33,912 nt of DNA from Geodermatophilus chilensis (GCF_002802985.1 NZ_NVPT01000040.1:1-33912), one strand, 5' to 3'. Counted from the first letter of the stretch, positions 16,669 to 24,310 are shown. A program made the numbers and translations. The notes: a model not told the origin generated them from the sequence alone.

Positions 16669-18627
16669 ATGACCACGCCTCCAGTGCTCGGCGAGCGCTA
16701 CGAGATCGGCGGGGTGCTCGGCCGCGGCGGCATGGCAGAGGTGCACCGCGGCCGCGACCTGCGACTCGGGCGCGAGGTGGCGGTCAAGGTGCTGCGCAGC
16801 GACCTCGCCCGCGACCCCTCCTTCCAGGTCCGCTTCCGCCGGGAGGCCCAGGCCGCGGCCTCCCTGAACCACCCGGCGATCGTCGCCGTCTACGACACCG
16901 GCGAGGACCGGTCGTCCAGCGGCGCGACCCCCTACATCGTCATGGAGTACGTCGAGGGCGAGACCCTGCGCGACGTGCTGCGCCGGGCGGGCGTGCTCCC
17001 CCCGGAGCGGGCGATGACCCTGGCGGCCGACATCTGCGCCGCCCTCGACTTCAGCCACCGCAACGGCATCGTGCACCGCGACGTGAAGCCCGGGAACGTG
17101 ATGATCACGCCCGAGGGCACGGTCAAGGTCATGGACTTCGGCATCGCCCGCGCGGTGTCGGACTCCGCGGCGACCATGACCTCCACCGCCGCCGTGATAG
17201 GGACCGCCCAGTACCTCTCCCCCGAGCAGGCCCGCGGCGAGAGCGTCGACGCGCGCTCGGACGTGTACTCGACCGGCTGCCTGCTCTACGAGCTGGTCAC
17301 CGGCGCGCCGCCGTTCACCGGCGACTCGCCGGTCTCGGTCGCCTACCAGCACGTGCGCGAGGACCCGAAGCTGCCGTCGTCGGTCAACCCGGCGATCCCG
17401 CCGGAGCTCGACGCCATCCTGCTCAAGGCGCTGAGCAAGAACCCGGCGAACCGCTACCAGTCGGCCGCGGAGATGCGCAACGACCTGCTGCGGGCGCTGG
17501 CCGGTCAGCGGGTCGAGGCCACGCCGGTGATGGGCGACGCCGAGAAGACCGCCATCATCGGCGCCCCGCCCGGCGGGTACGGCGGCGACTGGGACGACGA
17601 GGACGACGAGGACGCCCGCAAGCGCCGGCGCAACCGCATCATCGCCGCCGTCATCGCCGGCGTGCTGATCCTCGGCGGCGTGATCGCCGTGGCGCTGCTG
17701 GTCAACTCCGACGACGACGCGCCGCCGGCCGACCCGACCGCCGCGCGCGTGAGCGTCCCGAACGTGGTCGACCAGGACCAGGCGACGGCCACCCAGAACC
17801 TCGAGGCCGCCGGGCTGACCGTCGGCCAGGTGACGACGCAGGTCACCCGGGACGAGTCCCAGGAGGGCGTCGTCCTGAACACCGACCCCGCCGGCGGCGC
17901 GCAGGTCGACGAGGGCACCGCGGTCAACCTGACCGTCGGCGTCGGACCGGACACCATCGAGGTCCCGGCCGTGATCGGTCTGGACGTCGACCGGGCCGAG
18001 ACCACCCTGGAGAACGCGGGCTTCGAGAGCGTGCAGACCGAGGAGGTCGACTCGCTGTCGCCGGCCGACCAGGTCGTCGACGTCAGCCCCGGCGAGGGAC
18101 AGTCGGTCGACCCGAGCACCACCGTGACGCTGCAGGTGTCCGACGGCGACGCCGAGGTACCCGACGTGACCGGCCAGCAGCAGGCGGCGGCCACCCAGGC
18201 GCTGCGAGGCGCGGGCTTCACCAACGTCACCCCCGAGCAGGTCGAGTCCCAGCAGCCCGAGGGCACGGTCATCGCGACCGACCCCTCCGGCGGCGAGCAG
18301 GCCTCCGCCGACGACCCGATCACCCTGCAGGTCTCCAGCGGACCGTCCGAGCCGGAGACGGTCACCGTCCCCAACGTGGTCGGCCAGCCGCAGGCGGCGG
18401 CCCAGCAGCAGCTGCAGGCGGCCGGCTTCTCGGTCAGCGTCACCAACCAGCAGGCCGCTGACGAGGCGGACGTCGGCGTGGTGCTGCAGCAGAGCCCGAC
18501 CGGTCAGGCTCCCGCGGGCTCGACGGTGACCATCGTCGTCGGGACCCAGCCGCCCGGGACGCCGACGGCCGGCACGGGCGGTGGCGGCGACAACGGCGGC
18601 GCTGCCCGCCCGCCCACCGGGAACTAG
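16669..18627 (+). CDS. pknB: PknB, PASTA-domain Ser/Thr protein kinase
   Basis: A 652-residue transmembrane kinase. The intracellular kinase domain shows LGRGGMAEVHRG, Lys40, HRD Asp138 (IVHRDVKPGNVM), DFG Asp156 (VMDFGIARA) and a Thr/Ser-rich activation loop before GTAQYLSPEQ. A juxtamembrane stretch rich in Asp/Glu leads to one membrane segment (IIAAVIAGVLILGGVIAVALLV). Outside the cell follow four PASTA repeats, beginning near VSVPNVVDQDQ, IEVPAVIGLDV, AEVPDVTGQQQ and VTVPNVVGQPQ, which bind muropeptides or lipid II. The tail is Gly-rich. The kinase couples wall-precursor sensing to division and growth. The ATG at 16669 follows GAGAGGA. A strong terminator follows the stop. Confidence 0.97.
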   Translation: MTTPPVLGERYEIGGVLGRGGMAEVHRGRDLRLGREVAVKVLRSDLARDPSFQVRFRREAQAAASLNHPAIVAVYDTGEDRSSSGATPYIVMEYVEGETLRDVLRRAGVLPPERAMTLAADICAALDFSHRNGIVHRDVKPGNVMITPEGTVKVMDFGIARAVSDSAATMTSTAAVIGTAQYLSPEQARGESVDARSDVYSTGCLLYELVTGAPPFTGDSPVSVAYQHVREDPKLPSSVNPAIPPELDAILLKALSKNPANRYQSAAEMRNDLLRALAGQRVEATPVMGDAEKTAIIGAPPGGYGGDWDDEDDEDARKRRRNRIIAAVIAGVLILGGVIAVALLVNSDDDAPPADPTAARVSVPNVVDQDQATATQNLEAAGLTVGQVTTQVTRDESQEGVVLNTDPAGGAQVDEGTAVNLTVGVGPDTIEVPAVIGLDVDRAETTLENAGFESVQTEEVDSLSPADQVVDVSPGEGQSVDPSTTVTLQVSDGDAEVPDVTGQQQAAATQALRGAGFTNVTPEQVESQQPEGTVIATDPSGGEQASADDPITLQVSSGPSEPETVTVPNVVGQPQAAAQQQLQAAGFSVSVTNQQAADEADVGVVLQQSPTGQAPAGSTVTIVVGTQPPGTPTAGTGGGGDNGGAARPPTGN

Positions 18628-18636
18628 CCGCAGGAC

Positions 18637-18678
18637 GACAGCAGGGCCCCTCCCCGCACGGGGAGGGGCCCTGCTGTC
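18637..18678. terminator. Strong hairpin terminator after pknB
   Basis: A perfect 19-bp stem (GACAGCAGGGCCCCTCCCC with its complement at 660-678 of this kilobase) closes a 4-nt GCAC loop. It starts 9 nt after the pknB stop and separates pknB from the converging trpG/pabA gene, so it can end transcription from both sides. Confidence 0.9.
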
Positions 18679-18688
18679 ATGAGGTCGA

Positions 18689-18746
18689 CCCTGTCCCGGG
18701 GCCCGCCCCTGAGCCTGCGAGGGGTGGGGAGGACGGGGGGTCCTTC
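18689..18746. repeat. Gene-end palindromic repeat, copy B
   Basis: This copy abuts the stop codon of the trpG/pabA gene; read on the minus strand it runs TGA, gaaggaccccccgtcc, then a CCCCACCCCTCGCAGGCTC block and a GGGGCGGGCCCC block. Same organisation as copies A, C, D and E. Confidence 0.75.
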
Positions 18747-19403
18747 TCAGGCCGTCGTGGCCACCGTGGTGAGCCGCTGGGCGGCGGCGCCGGCCGCCTC
18801 GACGACGGCGGGGTCCGGCGCCAGGCCGCAGGCCTCCAGCCAGGTGGCGAGCATCCGGTGGCCGCCCTCGGTGAGCACCGACTCGGGGTGGAACTGCACG
18901 CCCTCGATGGGCAGCTCGCGGTGCCGCAGCGCCATCACGATGCCCGACGGCGTCGTCCCGGTGATCTCGAGCTCGGCGGGCACCGTGTCGCGGTCGACGG
19001 CCAGCGAGTGGTAGCGGGTGGCGGTGAACGGCGAGGGCAGCCCGGCCAGCACGCCGGCGCCCTCGTGCACCACCTGGCTGGTCTTGCCGTGCAGCAGCTC
19101 GGGCGCGCGCACGACCTCCGCACCGAACGCCGCACCGATCGCCTGGTGGCCCAGGCACACGCCCAGCACCGGCGTCCCGGCCTCCGCGGCGGCCCGCACC
19201 ATCGGCACGGTCACCCCGGCGTCGACCGGCGTCCCCGGGCCCGGGGAGAGCAGCACCCCGGCGACGTCGAGGTCGGGCAGCTCGTCGACGGTGACGGCGT
19301 CGTTGCGCCGGACGACGCACTCGACGCCCAGCTGGCCCAGGTACTGGACCAGGTTGTAGACGAAGCTGTCGAAGTTGTCGACGACGAGGACGGGGCGGCT
19401 CAC
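18747..19403 (-). CDS. trpG: Glutamine amidotransferase, anthranilate/aminodeoxychorismate synthase component II
   Basis: A 218-residue class I glutamine amidotransferase. It starts with VLVVDNFDSFVYNLVQYLG. The oxyanion strand LLSPGPGTP, the nucleophile Cys83 in GVCLGHQAIG, and His172/Glu174 in GVQFHPES complete the catalytic triad. It supplies ammonia to a chorismate-using partner (TrpE or PabB), which is not encoded in this window, so whether it serves tryptophan or folate synthesis or both is open. The name follows the mycobacterial trpG located at the same position beside pknB. ATG at 19403 is the start. Confidence 0.92.
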   Translation of the reverse strand: MSRPVLVVDNFDSFVYNLVQYLGQLGVECVVRRNDAVTVDELPDLDVAGVLLSPGPGTPVDAGVTVPMVRAAAEAGTPVLGVCLGHQAIGAAFGAEVVRAPELLHGKTSQVVHEGAGVLAGLPSPFTATRYHSLAVDRDTVPAELEITGTTPSGIVMALRHRELPIEGVQFHPESVLTEGGHRMLATWLEACGLAPDPAVVEAAGAAAQRLTTVATTA

Positions 19404-19429
19404 GGTCCCTGTCTACACCGGCCGCCCGG

Positions 19430-20197
19430 TCAGCCGGCAGCGGCTGTGGCGTACTCCATCGCCGGCGGGCCGTCGTAGGCCGGCAGGGTGACCTCGCCGC
19501 GCTGCTGGACGGCGAAGCCCAGGCCGTAGTCCTCGACTGCCTGCTGGAACACCTGCACCTGCGGCGAGGCGGCCAGCTGGGCGCGGATCGCGTCGGCTTC
19601 CCCGATCGCGGTGACCACGAACGGCGGGGACCAGGTGCGGCCGTGCAGCAGCAGGACGTTGCCGACACAGCGGACGGCGCTGGTCGCGATCAGCCGCTGG
19701 TCCATGATCGCCACCGCGTCCGCGCCGGCGGCCCACACGGAGTTCACGACGGCCTGCACGTCGGACTGGTGGATGACGACGTCGTCGGGCCGGGCGCCGA
19801 GGGGCAGCGAGCCGTCGGGCCGCCGCGGGGCGTCGTCCAGGGTGATCTGCACACCGGGGCCGGTGACGGCGACCAGACCGGCCGACACGGCGCCGGCCCG
19901 GCCGGCGTCGCGGGCGGCCGCCACGTCGCCGTCGCGGGACGCGGCCTGGTCGGTGAGGGCCTGCACCTGCGCCTGCAGCGCCGCCAACTGCTCCTCCTGC
20001 GCCGCGACGGCCTCCTCCCGGGCGGGGATGAGGGCGGACAGCTCGGTGACCTCCCCACCGCGCAGGTCGGTGCCCTGTGCGGTCTGGCTGGAGGTGGCGA
20101 ACAGCAGTCCCGCGGCCAGTGCCACCACGGGCACCAGGGCGGCCCACGCGGTACCCCCACGGGTCATCCGTGGGCGCAGGGTGCGGGCTGTGGCCAC
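19430..20197 (-). CDS. DUF881 family membrane protein
   Basis: A 255-residue protein with one N-terminal membrane segment (WAALVPVVALAAGLLFATSS), a coiled-coil region (ALIPAREEAVAAQEEQLAALQ, ~residues 55-85) and a DUF881 domain. The domain is marked by GPGVQITLDDAP, VIHQSDVQAVVNSVWAAGADAVAIMDQRL and PPFVVTAIGEADAIRAQL. DUF881 proteins are extracytoplasmic, related to B. subtilis YlxW/YlxX, and sit in division-gene clusters; no biochemical activity is established. The GTG at 20197 is the likely start. It is divergent from crgA, as in Mycobacterium (Rv0012 beside crgA). Confidence 0.88.
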   Translation of the reverse strand: MATARTLRPRMTRGGTAWAALVPVVALAAGLLFATSSQTAQGTDLRGGEVTELSALIPAREEAVAAQEEQLAALQAQVQALTDQAASRDGDVAAARDAGRAGAVSAGLVAVTGPGVQITLDDAPRRPDGSLPLGARPDDVVIHQSDVQAVVNSVWAAGADAVAIMDQRLIATSAVRCVGNVLLLHGRTWSPPFVVTAIGEADAIRAQLAASPQVQVFQQAVEDYGLGFAVQQRGEVTLPAYDGPPAMEYATAAAG

Positions 20198-20203
20198 CTC
20201 TGC

Positions 20204-20213
20204 AGCTTAGGCT
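20204..20213. promoter_or_regulatory. Shared divergent -10 region for crgA and the DUF881 gene
   Basis: AGCTTAGGCT reads TAGGCT on the plus strand (toward crgA, 52 nt before its start) and TAAGCT on the minus strand (toward the DUF881 gene, about 10 nt before its start). Both fit TANNNT. If both are used, the DUF881 transcript would be almost leaderless. Confidence 0.4.
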
Positions 20214-20265
20214 GGACAACGGTCACGGCCGGTCGCGACGGACCGGCCCCGGAGGGAGTCCATCG

Positions 20266-20538
20266 GTGCCCAAGTCGAAGGTGCGCAAGAAGTCGGTCTA
20301 CACGCCGCCGCAGGGCACCCTGCAGTCCGGGACGGCGAGCGCGCGGTCCGTCCAGCCCAGCCCGCGCTGGTACGCGCCGCTCATGGTCACCCTCATGCTG
20401 CTGGGGCTGCTGTGGATCGTCGTGTTCTACGTCGCCGGCGACCGGATCCCGTTCATGTCGGCGCTCAACGCCTGGAACTTCCTGATCGGCTTCGGTCTCA
20501 TGGTGGCCGGTCTGGTCATGTCGATGCGCTGGCGCTGA
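20266..20538 (+). CDS. crgA: CrgA, cell division protein
   Basis: A 90-residue CrgA. A basic cytoplasmic N-terminus (VPKSKVRKKSVYTPP) precedes two membrane helices at about residues 37-57 and 68-87; the protein ends with MSMRWR, typical of the family. CrgA interacts with FtsZ, FtsI/FtsQ and wall-synthesis proteins at the septum. The GTG at 20266 follows GGAGGGAG at good spacing and gives the canonical N-terminus; the longer open frame upstream is a shadow of the DUF881 gene. A gene-end repeat starts directly at its stop. Confidence 0.96.
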   Translation: MPKSKVRKKSVYTPPQGTLQSGTASARSVQPSPRWYAPLMVTLMLLGLLWIVVFYVAGDRIPFMSALNAWNFLIGFGLMVAGLVMSMRWR

Positions 20539-20605
20539 AGAAGGACCCCGTCCTCCCCACCCCTCGCGAGCTCGGGGCGGGACCCGGGACGGGGCCGGTA
20601 CCACT
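20539..20605. repeat. Gene-end palindromic repeat, copy C
   Basis: Directly follows the crgA stop: TGA, then agaaggaccccgtcctcccc, ACCCCTCGCGAGCTCGGGGCGGG and ACCCGGGACGGGGCC. The first twelve bases after the stop match copy A behind the CYTH-CHAD gene exactly, although the genes are unrelated. Confidence 0.8.
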
Positions 20606-20671
20606 CGAGCGGCCCTCGTCCCCACCCGGGACAGGGGCCGCTCGGTTGTAACCAATCGGATACGCACAGTG

Positions 20672-20890
20672 TTGTCCACAAGCGGTGCTGTGCACAGCGG
20701 ACGGGCGCTGTCCACAGGTCGACAAAGCGCTCCGCCCCCAGGGTTGTCCACGACGTGTGGAGGACGCCTGTTCGACCTCGTCGCCCTGACCTGCCGGTTT
20801 GCAAGGGGTGGGACGGATGTGACGAGAAGGGCACCCGGGTAACTACAGGGCTGTGACTCCATCCCCAGCTGTGCACACGACTGTGGACGA
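20672..20890. other. DnaA-box-like cluster in a convergent intergenic region
   Basis: The 628-nt gene-free gap between crgA and the thiolase holds a perfect actinobacterial DnaA box TTGTCCACA (20672-20680). Single-mismatch boxes are CTGTCCACA (20708-20716), TTGTCCACG (20744-20752) and, on the other strand, TGTGGACGA (20882-20890). A weaker TGTGGAGGA is at 20756, and TGTGCACA variants are at 20689 and 20870. The first three are in direct orientation at exactly 36-bp spacing. The usual oriC lies between dnaA and dnaN, which are absent here. This could be an accessory DnaA-binding or titration site near the origin. The role is inferred. Confidence 0.6.
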
Positions 20891-21062
20891 GTCGACATGG
20901 CGGCAGGCCTGCATTCGCCGTCCTACCCATCCTGTGCTAGCGCGACACGCGGCCTGACCACGGCAGATCCCCGCCTCCCCACGGCCGTCCGGGCACGACG
21001 ACGGCCCCCGGTCCACGGGGGACCGGGGGCCGTCGGAGAGGGGCTGTGGACCGGACGCGCTG

Positions 21063-21166
21063 GTCCCCCGCAGGGTCCCGCCGCGGCCCCGTCCCGGGCA
21101 CCGCCCCGAGCCTGCGGAGGGTGGAGAGGACGGGGCCCTTCCACGGTGGGGGGCCGGGGTCCTCCC
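21063..21166. repeat. Gene-end palindromic repeat, copy D (extended)
   Basis: Abuts the thiolase stop. Read on the minus strand it shows TGA, ggaggaccccggcccccc, a spacer, then a second unit with GGGCCCCGTCCTCTCCACC, CTCCGCAGGCTCGGGGC and CCCGGGACGGGGCC, so two units seem to lie in tandem. It shares blocks with copies B, C and E. Confidence 0.7.
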
Positions 21167-22333
21167 TCAGGCGTCGGTGAGCAGCTCCAGGACGGTCGCG
21201 TTCACCATCCCGCCGCCCTCGCACATCGTCTGCAGCCCGTAGCGGGTGCCGGTGGCCTGCATGGTGTGCACGAGCGTCGTCATGATCCGCGCCCCCGAGC
21301 CACCCAGCGGGTGCCCCAGCGCGATGGCGCCGCCGCGGGGGTTGAGCCGGTCGACGTCCGCCCCGGTCTCCAGCTGCCAGGCCAGTGGCACCGGCGCGAA
21401 CGCCTCGTTGACCTCGAACACCCCGATGTCCTCGACCGACAGGCCCGAGCGCTGCAGCACCTTGTGGGTGGCCGGGATGGGGGCGGTCAGCATGATGACC
21501 GGGTCGTCGCCGGCCATCACGGTGGTGTGGATGCGCACCAGCGGGCGCAGGCCAAGCTCGCGGGCCTTCTCCGAGGTGGTGACGAGCAGCGCGGCCGACC
21601 CGTCGGAGATCTGGCTGGCGTTGCCGGCGCTGATGACGCCGTCGGCCTTGAACGGGGTCTTCAGCGAGCCGAGCTTCTCCAGCGTGCCGCCGGCGCGGAT
21701 CCCCTCGTCGACGCTGACCACCGTGCCGTCGGGGATGGTGACCGGGACGATCTCCTCCTCGAAGGCGCCGTCGGCCTGGGCCTTGGCCGCCTTCTCGTGC
21801 GAGGCGAGGGAGTACTCGTCGAGCTGGGTGCGGGAGAAGCCCCAGCGCTCGGCGATCATCTCCGCACCCACGCCCTGGTTGGGGAAGACGCCGTCGTAGC
21901 GCTCGAGGAAGCGCGGCCCCAACGGCGCCCCGGCCCCGATGGCCGCGTCGTAGGTGGAGCCCATCGGCACCCGGCTCATCGACTCGACGCCGCCGGCGAC
22001 GACCACGTCGGCCTGGCCGCTGATGACCGTGGCGGCGGCGAAGGCCACCGCCTGCTGCGAGGAGCCGCACTGGCGGTCGATCGTCGTCCCGGGCACCGAC
22101 TCCGGCCAGCCCGCGGCCAGGACGGCGTTGCGGCCGATGTTGAAGGTCTGCTCGCCGACCTGGCTCACGCAGCCCCAGAACACGTCCTCGACCACGGCCG
22201 GGTCGATGCCGGCCCGCTCGACCAGCGCGTCCAGCACGGTGGCCGACAGGTCCACGGCGTGCACGCCGGACAGCCCACCGCCCCGCTTGCCCACCGGGGT
22301 GCGCACCGCGGCGCAGATGACGGCATCTCGCAT
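21167..22333 (-). CDS. Acetyl-CoA C-acyltransferase (thiolase)
   Basis: A 388-residue thiolase II-family enzyme. It has the acyl-accepting Cys89 (TIDRQCGSSQQA), the NEAFA motif (FEVNEAFAPVPLAW), His at about 340 (ALGHPLGGSGAR) and the second Cys at about 371 (QTMCEGGGM). It performs reversible thiolysis/condensation of acyl-CoAs, in beta-oxidation or in acetoacetyl-CoA formation. No partner beta-oxidation genes are present here, so the chain-length preference is open. ATG at 22333 has GAGGAG six nt upstream and gives the canonical MRDAVICAAVRTP start. Thiolases are not part of the mycobacterial crgA-ppiA order, so this is a lineage-specific neighbour. Confidence 0.93.
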   Translation of the reverse strand: MRDAVICAAVRTPVGKRGGGLSGVHAVDLSATVLDALVERAGIDPAVVEDVFWGCVSQVGEQTFNIGRNAVLAAGWPESVPGTTIDRQCGSSQQAVAFAAATVISGQADVVVAGGVESMSRVPMGSTYDAAIGAGAPLGPRFLERYDGVFPNQGVGAEMIAERWGFSRTQLDEYSLASHEKAAKAQADGAFEEEIVPVTIPDGTVVSVDEGIRAGGTLEKLGSLKTPFKADGVISAGNASQISDGSAALLVTTSEKARELGLRPLVRIHTTVMAGDDPVIMLTAPIPATHKVLQRSGLSVEDIGVFEVNEAFAPVPLAWQLETGADVDRLNPRGGAIALGHPLGGSGARIMTTLVHTMQATGTRYGLQTMCEGGGMVNATVLELLTDA

Positions 22334-22434
22334 GACCACTCCTCGTCGACGTGGGCGGCGTTCCGCCCCCCGTGGCGAGATGGTAGGACGTCCACGCATC
22401 GATGCCGACGACGTCGCCTGGGAGGCTGGACGCC

Positions 22435-22890
22435 GTGGAGTGGTCGCCGCGCACCGGGGGGACGGCGGTCCTGGCGGCCGTCGGCGTGGCCCTGGGCCTG
22501 GCCACCGTGTTCCTGGACCCGCTCGGCCGGGTGCTGGTCGGCGCGGCCGCCGTCCTGCTGCTGGCCCTGGCCCTGCGCGACCGCCTGCTGCGCCCGCGGC
22601 TGGCCGCCGGTCCGCAGGGCGTCGCCGTCCACCGGCTGACCGGCACCGCCGTGCTGCCGTGGACGCGGCTGCAGGTGCGGGTGCGCGACACCCGCCGGTG
22701 GGGGCTGCGCTCGCGGCTGCTGGAGCTGGACACCGCCACCGGGCCGGACGACGACGGCGAGCTGGTGCTGCTCGGCCGCCGGGACCTGGGCGCCGACCCG
22801 GGCGACGTCGCCCGCGCCCTGCGCGCGCTGCGGCCCCGTCCAGGGCCCCGCCCCGAGCCTGCGAGGGGTGGGGAGGACGGGGTCCTTTAA
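22435..22890 (+). CDS. PH-domain membrane protein (Rv0010c-like)
   Basis: A 151-residue protein. Two N-terminal hydrophobic segments (GGTAVLAAVGVALGLATVF and VLVGAAAVLLLALAL) are followed by a bacterial PH-like domain (GVAVHRLTGTAVLPWTRLQVRV, SRLLELDT, ELVLLGRRDLG). The syntenic mycobacterial gene between ppiA and crgA encodes a similar small PH-domain protein of unknown function. GTG at 22435 follows GGGAGG at 9 nt. The last ~19 residues (RPRPGPRPEPARGGEDGVL) are encoded by the gene-end repeat, so the native C-terminus may have been replaced or extended by it. It converges with the rhomboid gene and shares a 4-nt TTAA with its stop. Confidence 0.8.
   Translation: MEWSPRTGGTAVLAAVGVALGLATVFLDPLGRVLVGAAAVLLLALALRDRLLRPRLAAGPQGVAVHRLTGTAVLPWTRLQVRVRDTRRWGLRSRLLELDTATGPDDDGELVLLGRRDLGADPGDVARALRALRPRPGPRPEPARGGEDGVL
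22842..22888. repeat. Gene-end palindromic repeat, copy E, inside a coding end
   Basis: Blocks GGCCCCGTCCAGGGCCCCG, CCCCGAGCCTGCGAGGGG and GGAGGACGGGGTCCTTTAA match copies B-D. Here the element is read through as the C-terminus of the PH-domain protein and ends at the shared TTAA stop region with the rhomboid gene. Confidence 0.75.
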
Positions 22891-23780
22891 CCGAGGACGA
22901 CGAGGGTGGGCACGGTCAGAGCGACCACCACGAGCGCCGCGGTCAACAGCATCAGGCCCAGCACCTGCAGCTCGGTGCGCCGCCGGGCCAGCACAACCAC
23001 CCCGGTGGCGACGAAGCCGGCCACCAGGCCGCCCAGGTGCCCCAGCAGGGAGACACCGGGCAGGAAGCTGACGAACACGTTGATCGCCAGCAGGGTGAGC
23101 AGGCCGCGGAGGTCCTCCCGGCGGGCGAGCATGACGACGGCGAGCCCGCCGAGCAGGCCGTAGATCGCGGCCGACGCACCGGCGACCGGGCGCCCCGGCT
23201 CACCGAACAGCTGGAGCGCGACCGCACCGCCGAGCAGCGAGACGAGGTAGACGACGAGGTAGCGCCACCGGCCGAGCTGGCGCTCCAGCTCGGAGCCGAA
23301 GACGAGCAGCGCGAGCATGTTGAGCACCAGGTGCACGACGCCGATGTGCAGGAACGCCGCCGTGACCAGCCGCCAGTCCTCGCCGAGCTCGACCAGGACC
23401 GGGATCTGCGCCAACTGCACGAACAGCGGCGAGAGCTGGTTGTCCAGCGGGTTCGCCCCGGCCAGGCCGGCGGAGACCGCGGTGACCACGAACACCGCCA
23501 CGTTGAGCGCGATGAGCGTGACCGTGACCCCGCCGAAGCGCCGTCCGGCCCGCTGCAGCAGCGGGGCCTGGCGGGGACGGCGCACGCTCGCGTTGCCGGC
23601 GCGGACGTCGTCCGGGCACTGGAAGCCGACCGAGGCGGGGGTCATGCACTCCGGGCAGATGGGCCGCCCGCACCGGGTGCAGGAGATGAGGGTGGGCCGG
23701 TCCGGGTGCCGGTAACAGGTGGGTGACGGGGGCGCCGGCCGTGGCCGGCCGGCGCCCCCGTCGTCCGGGCTCGTGGTCAG
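22887..23780 (-). CDS. Rhomboid family intramembrane serine protease with N-terminal zinc ribbon
   Basis: The membrane part (from Met at 23645, 252 residues) has six or more hydrophobic segments and the rhomboid marks FLHIGVVHLVLNMLALLVFG, the serine motif GASAAIYGLLGG and the histidine in LLGHLGGLVAGFVA. It cleaves membrane proteins inside the bilayer. In frame upstream lies a Cys-rich module (CYRHPDRPTLISCTRCGRPI and CPECM) that is a standard N-terminus of actinobacterial rhomboids, but no ATG, GTG or TTG precedes it. A CTG at 23780 overlaps the ppiA stop as CTGA, mirroring the GTGA couplings elsewhere. I therefore extend to 23780; the safe start is 23645. A long hairpin (23725-23762) lies in the extension. 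Confidence 0.8.
   Translation of the reverse strand: MTTSPDDGGAGRPRPAPPSPTCYRHPDRPTLISCTRCGRPICPECMTPASVGFQCPDDVRAGNASVRRPRQAPLLQRAGRRFGGVTVTLIALNVAVFVVTAVSAGLAGANPLDNQLSPLFVQLAQIPVLVELGEDWRLVTAAFLHIGVVHLVLNMLALLVFGSELERQLGRWRYLVVYLVSLLGGAVALQLFGEPGRPVAGASAAIYGLLGGLAVVMLARREDLRGLLTLLAINVFVSFLPGVSLLGHLGGLVAGFVATGVVVLARRRTELQVLGLMLLTAALVVVALTVPTLVVLG
23725..23762. terminator. 15-bp GC hairpin between ppiA and the rhomboid core
   Basis: GACGGGGGCGCCGGC (23725-23739) pairs perfectly with 23748-23762 around an 8-nt loop. It lies just after ppiA on the minus strand and would normally be called its terminator. If the rhomboid starts at 23780 the hairpin is inside its coding region, where it could attenuate downstream expression. 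Confidence 0.6.
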
Positions 23781-24310
23781 CTGCGCTGCACCTCGACCGA
23801 CTGGAGGACGACGTCCTCCACCGGGCGGTCGCCGCGGCCGGTCTGCACCTTGGCGATGCGGTCGACGACGTCCCGGCCGGCCTGGTCGGCCACCTCGCCG
23901 AAGATCGTGTGCTTGCCCGTCAGCCAGGTGGTCGGCGCGACGGTGATGAAGAACTGGGAGCCGTTGGTGCCGGGCCCGGCGTTGGCCATGGCCAGCAGGT
24001 AGGGCTTGGTGAAGGCCAGGTCGGGGTGGATCTCGTCGCCGAACTGGTAGCCCGGGCCGCCGATGCCCTGACCCAGCGGGTCACCGCCCTGGATCATGAA
24101 GCCGTCGATGATCCGGTGGAAGACGGTGCCGTCGTACAGGCGGTCGGTGGTCTTCGCGCGGGTCTGCGGGTGGGTCCACTCCCGGCGGCCCTCGGCGAGG
24201 TCGGCGAAGTTCGCGACCGTCTTGGGGGCGTGGTCGGGGAACAGGTCGACGGTGATGTCGCCGTGGTTGGTGTGCAGGACGGCACGGCGTGCAGGAGTCG
24301 CTTCAGTCAC
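23777..24310 (-). CDS. ppiA: Peptidyl-prolyl cis-trans isomerase, cyclophilin type
   Basis: A 177-residue cytoplasmic cyclophilin. Signatures are LHTNHGDITVDLFPDHAPKT, GTVFHRIIDGFMIQGGDP (catalytic Arg in FHRII), LLAMANAGPGTNGSQFFIT and HTIFGEVADQAGRDVVDRI. It isomerises Xaa-Pro bonds. GTG at 24310 gives the usual VTEATPARRAVL beginning; the open frame upstream is a shadow. In Mycobacterium ppiA occupies the same place between alaT/gyrA and crgA. Its stop overlaps the proposed rhomboid CTG start. Confidence 0.95.
   Translation of the reverse strand: MTEATPARRAVLHTNHGDITVDLFPDHAPKTVANFADLAEGRREWTHPQTRAKTTDRLYDGTVFHRIIDGFMIQGGDPLGQGIGGPGYQFGDEIHPDLAFTKPYLLAMANAGPGTNGSQFFITVAPTTWLTGKHTIFGEVADQAGRDVVDRIAKVQTGRGDRPVEDVVLQSVEVQRS

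Noticed and set aside
20672-20890. Calling this gap the chromosomal oriC
   Set aside because: dnaA and dnaN are not present and no AT-rich unwinding region is visible, so only a DnaA-box cluster is claimed.
23725-23762. Treating the hairpin as proof that the rhomboid starts at 23645
   Set aside because: The zinc-ribbon residues upstream are in frame and family-typical, so a hairpin inside the coding region is at least as likely.
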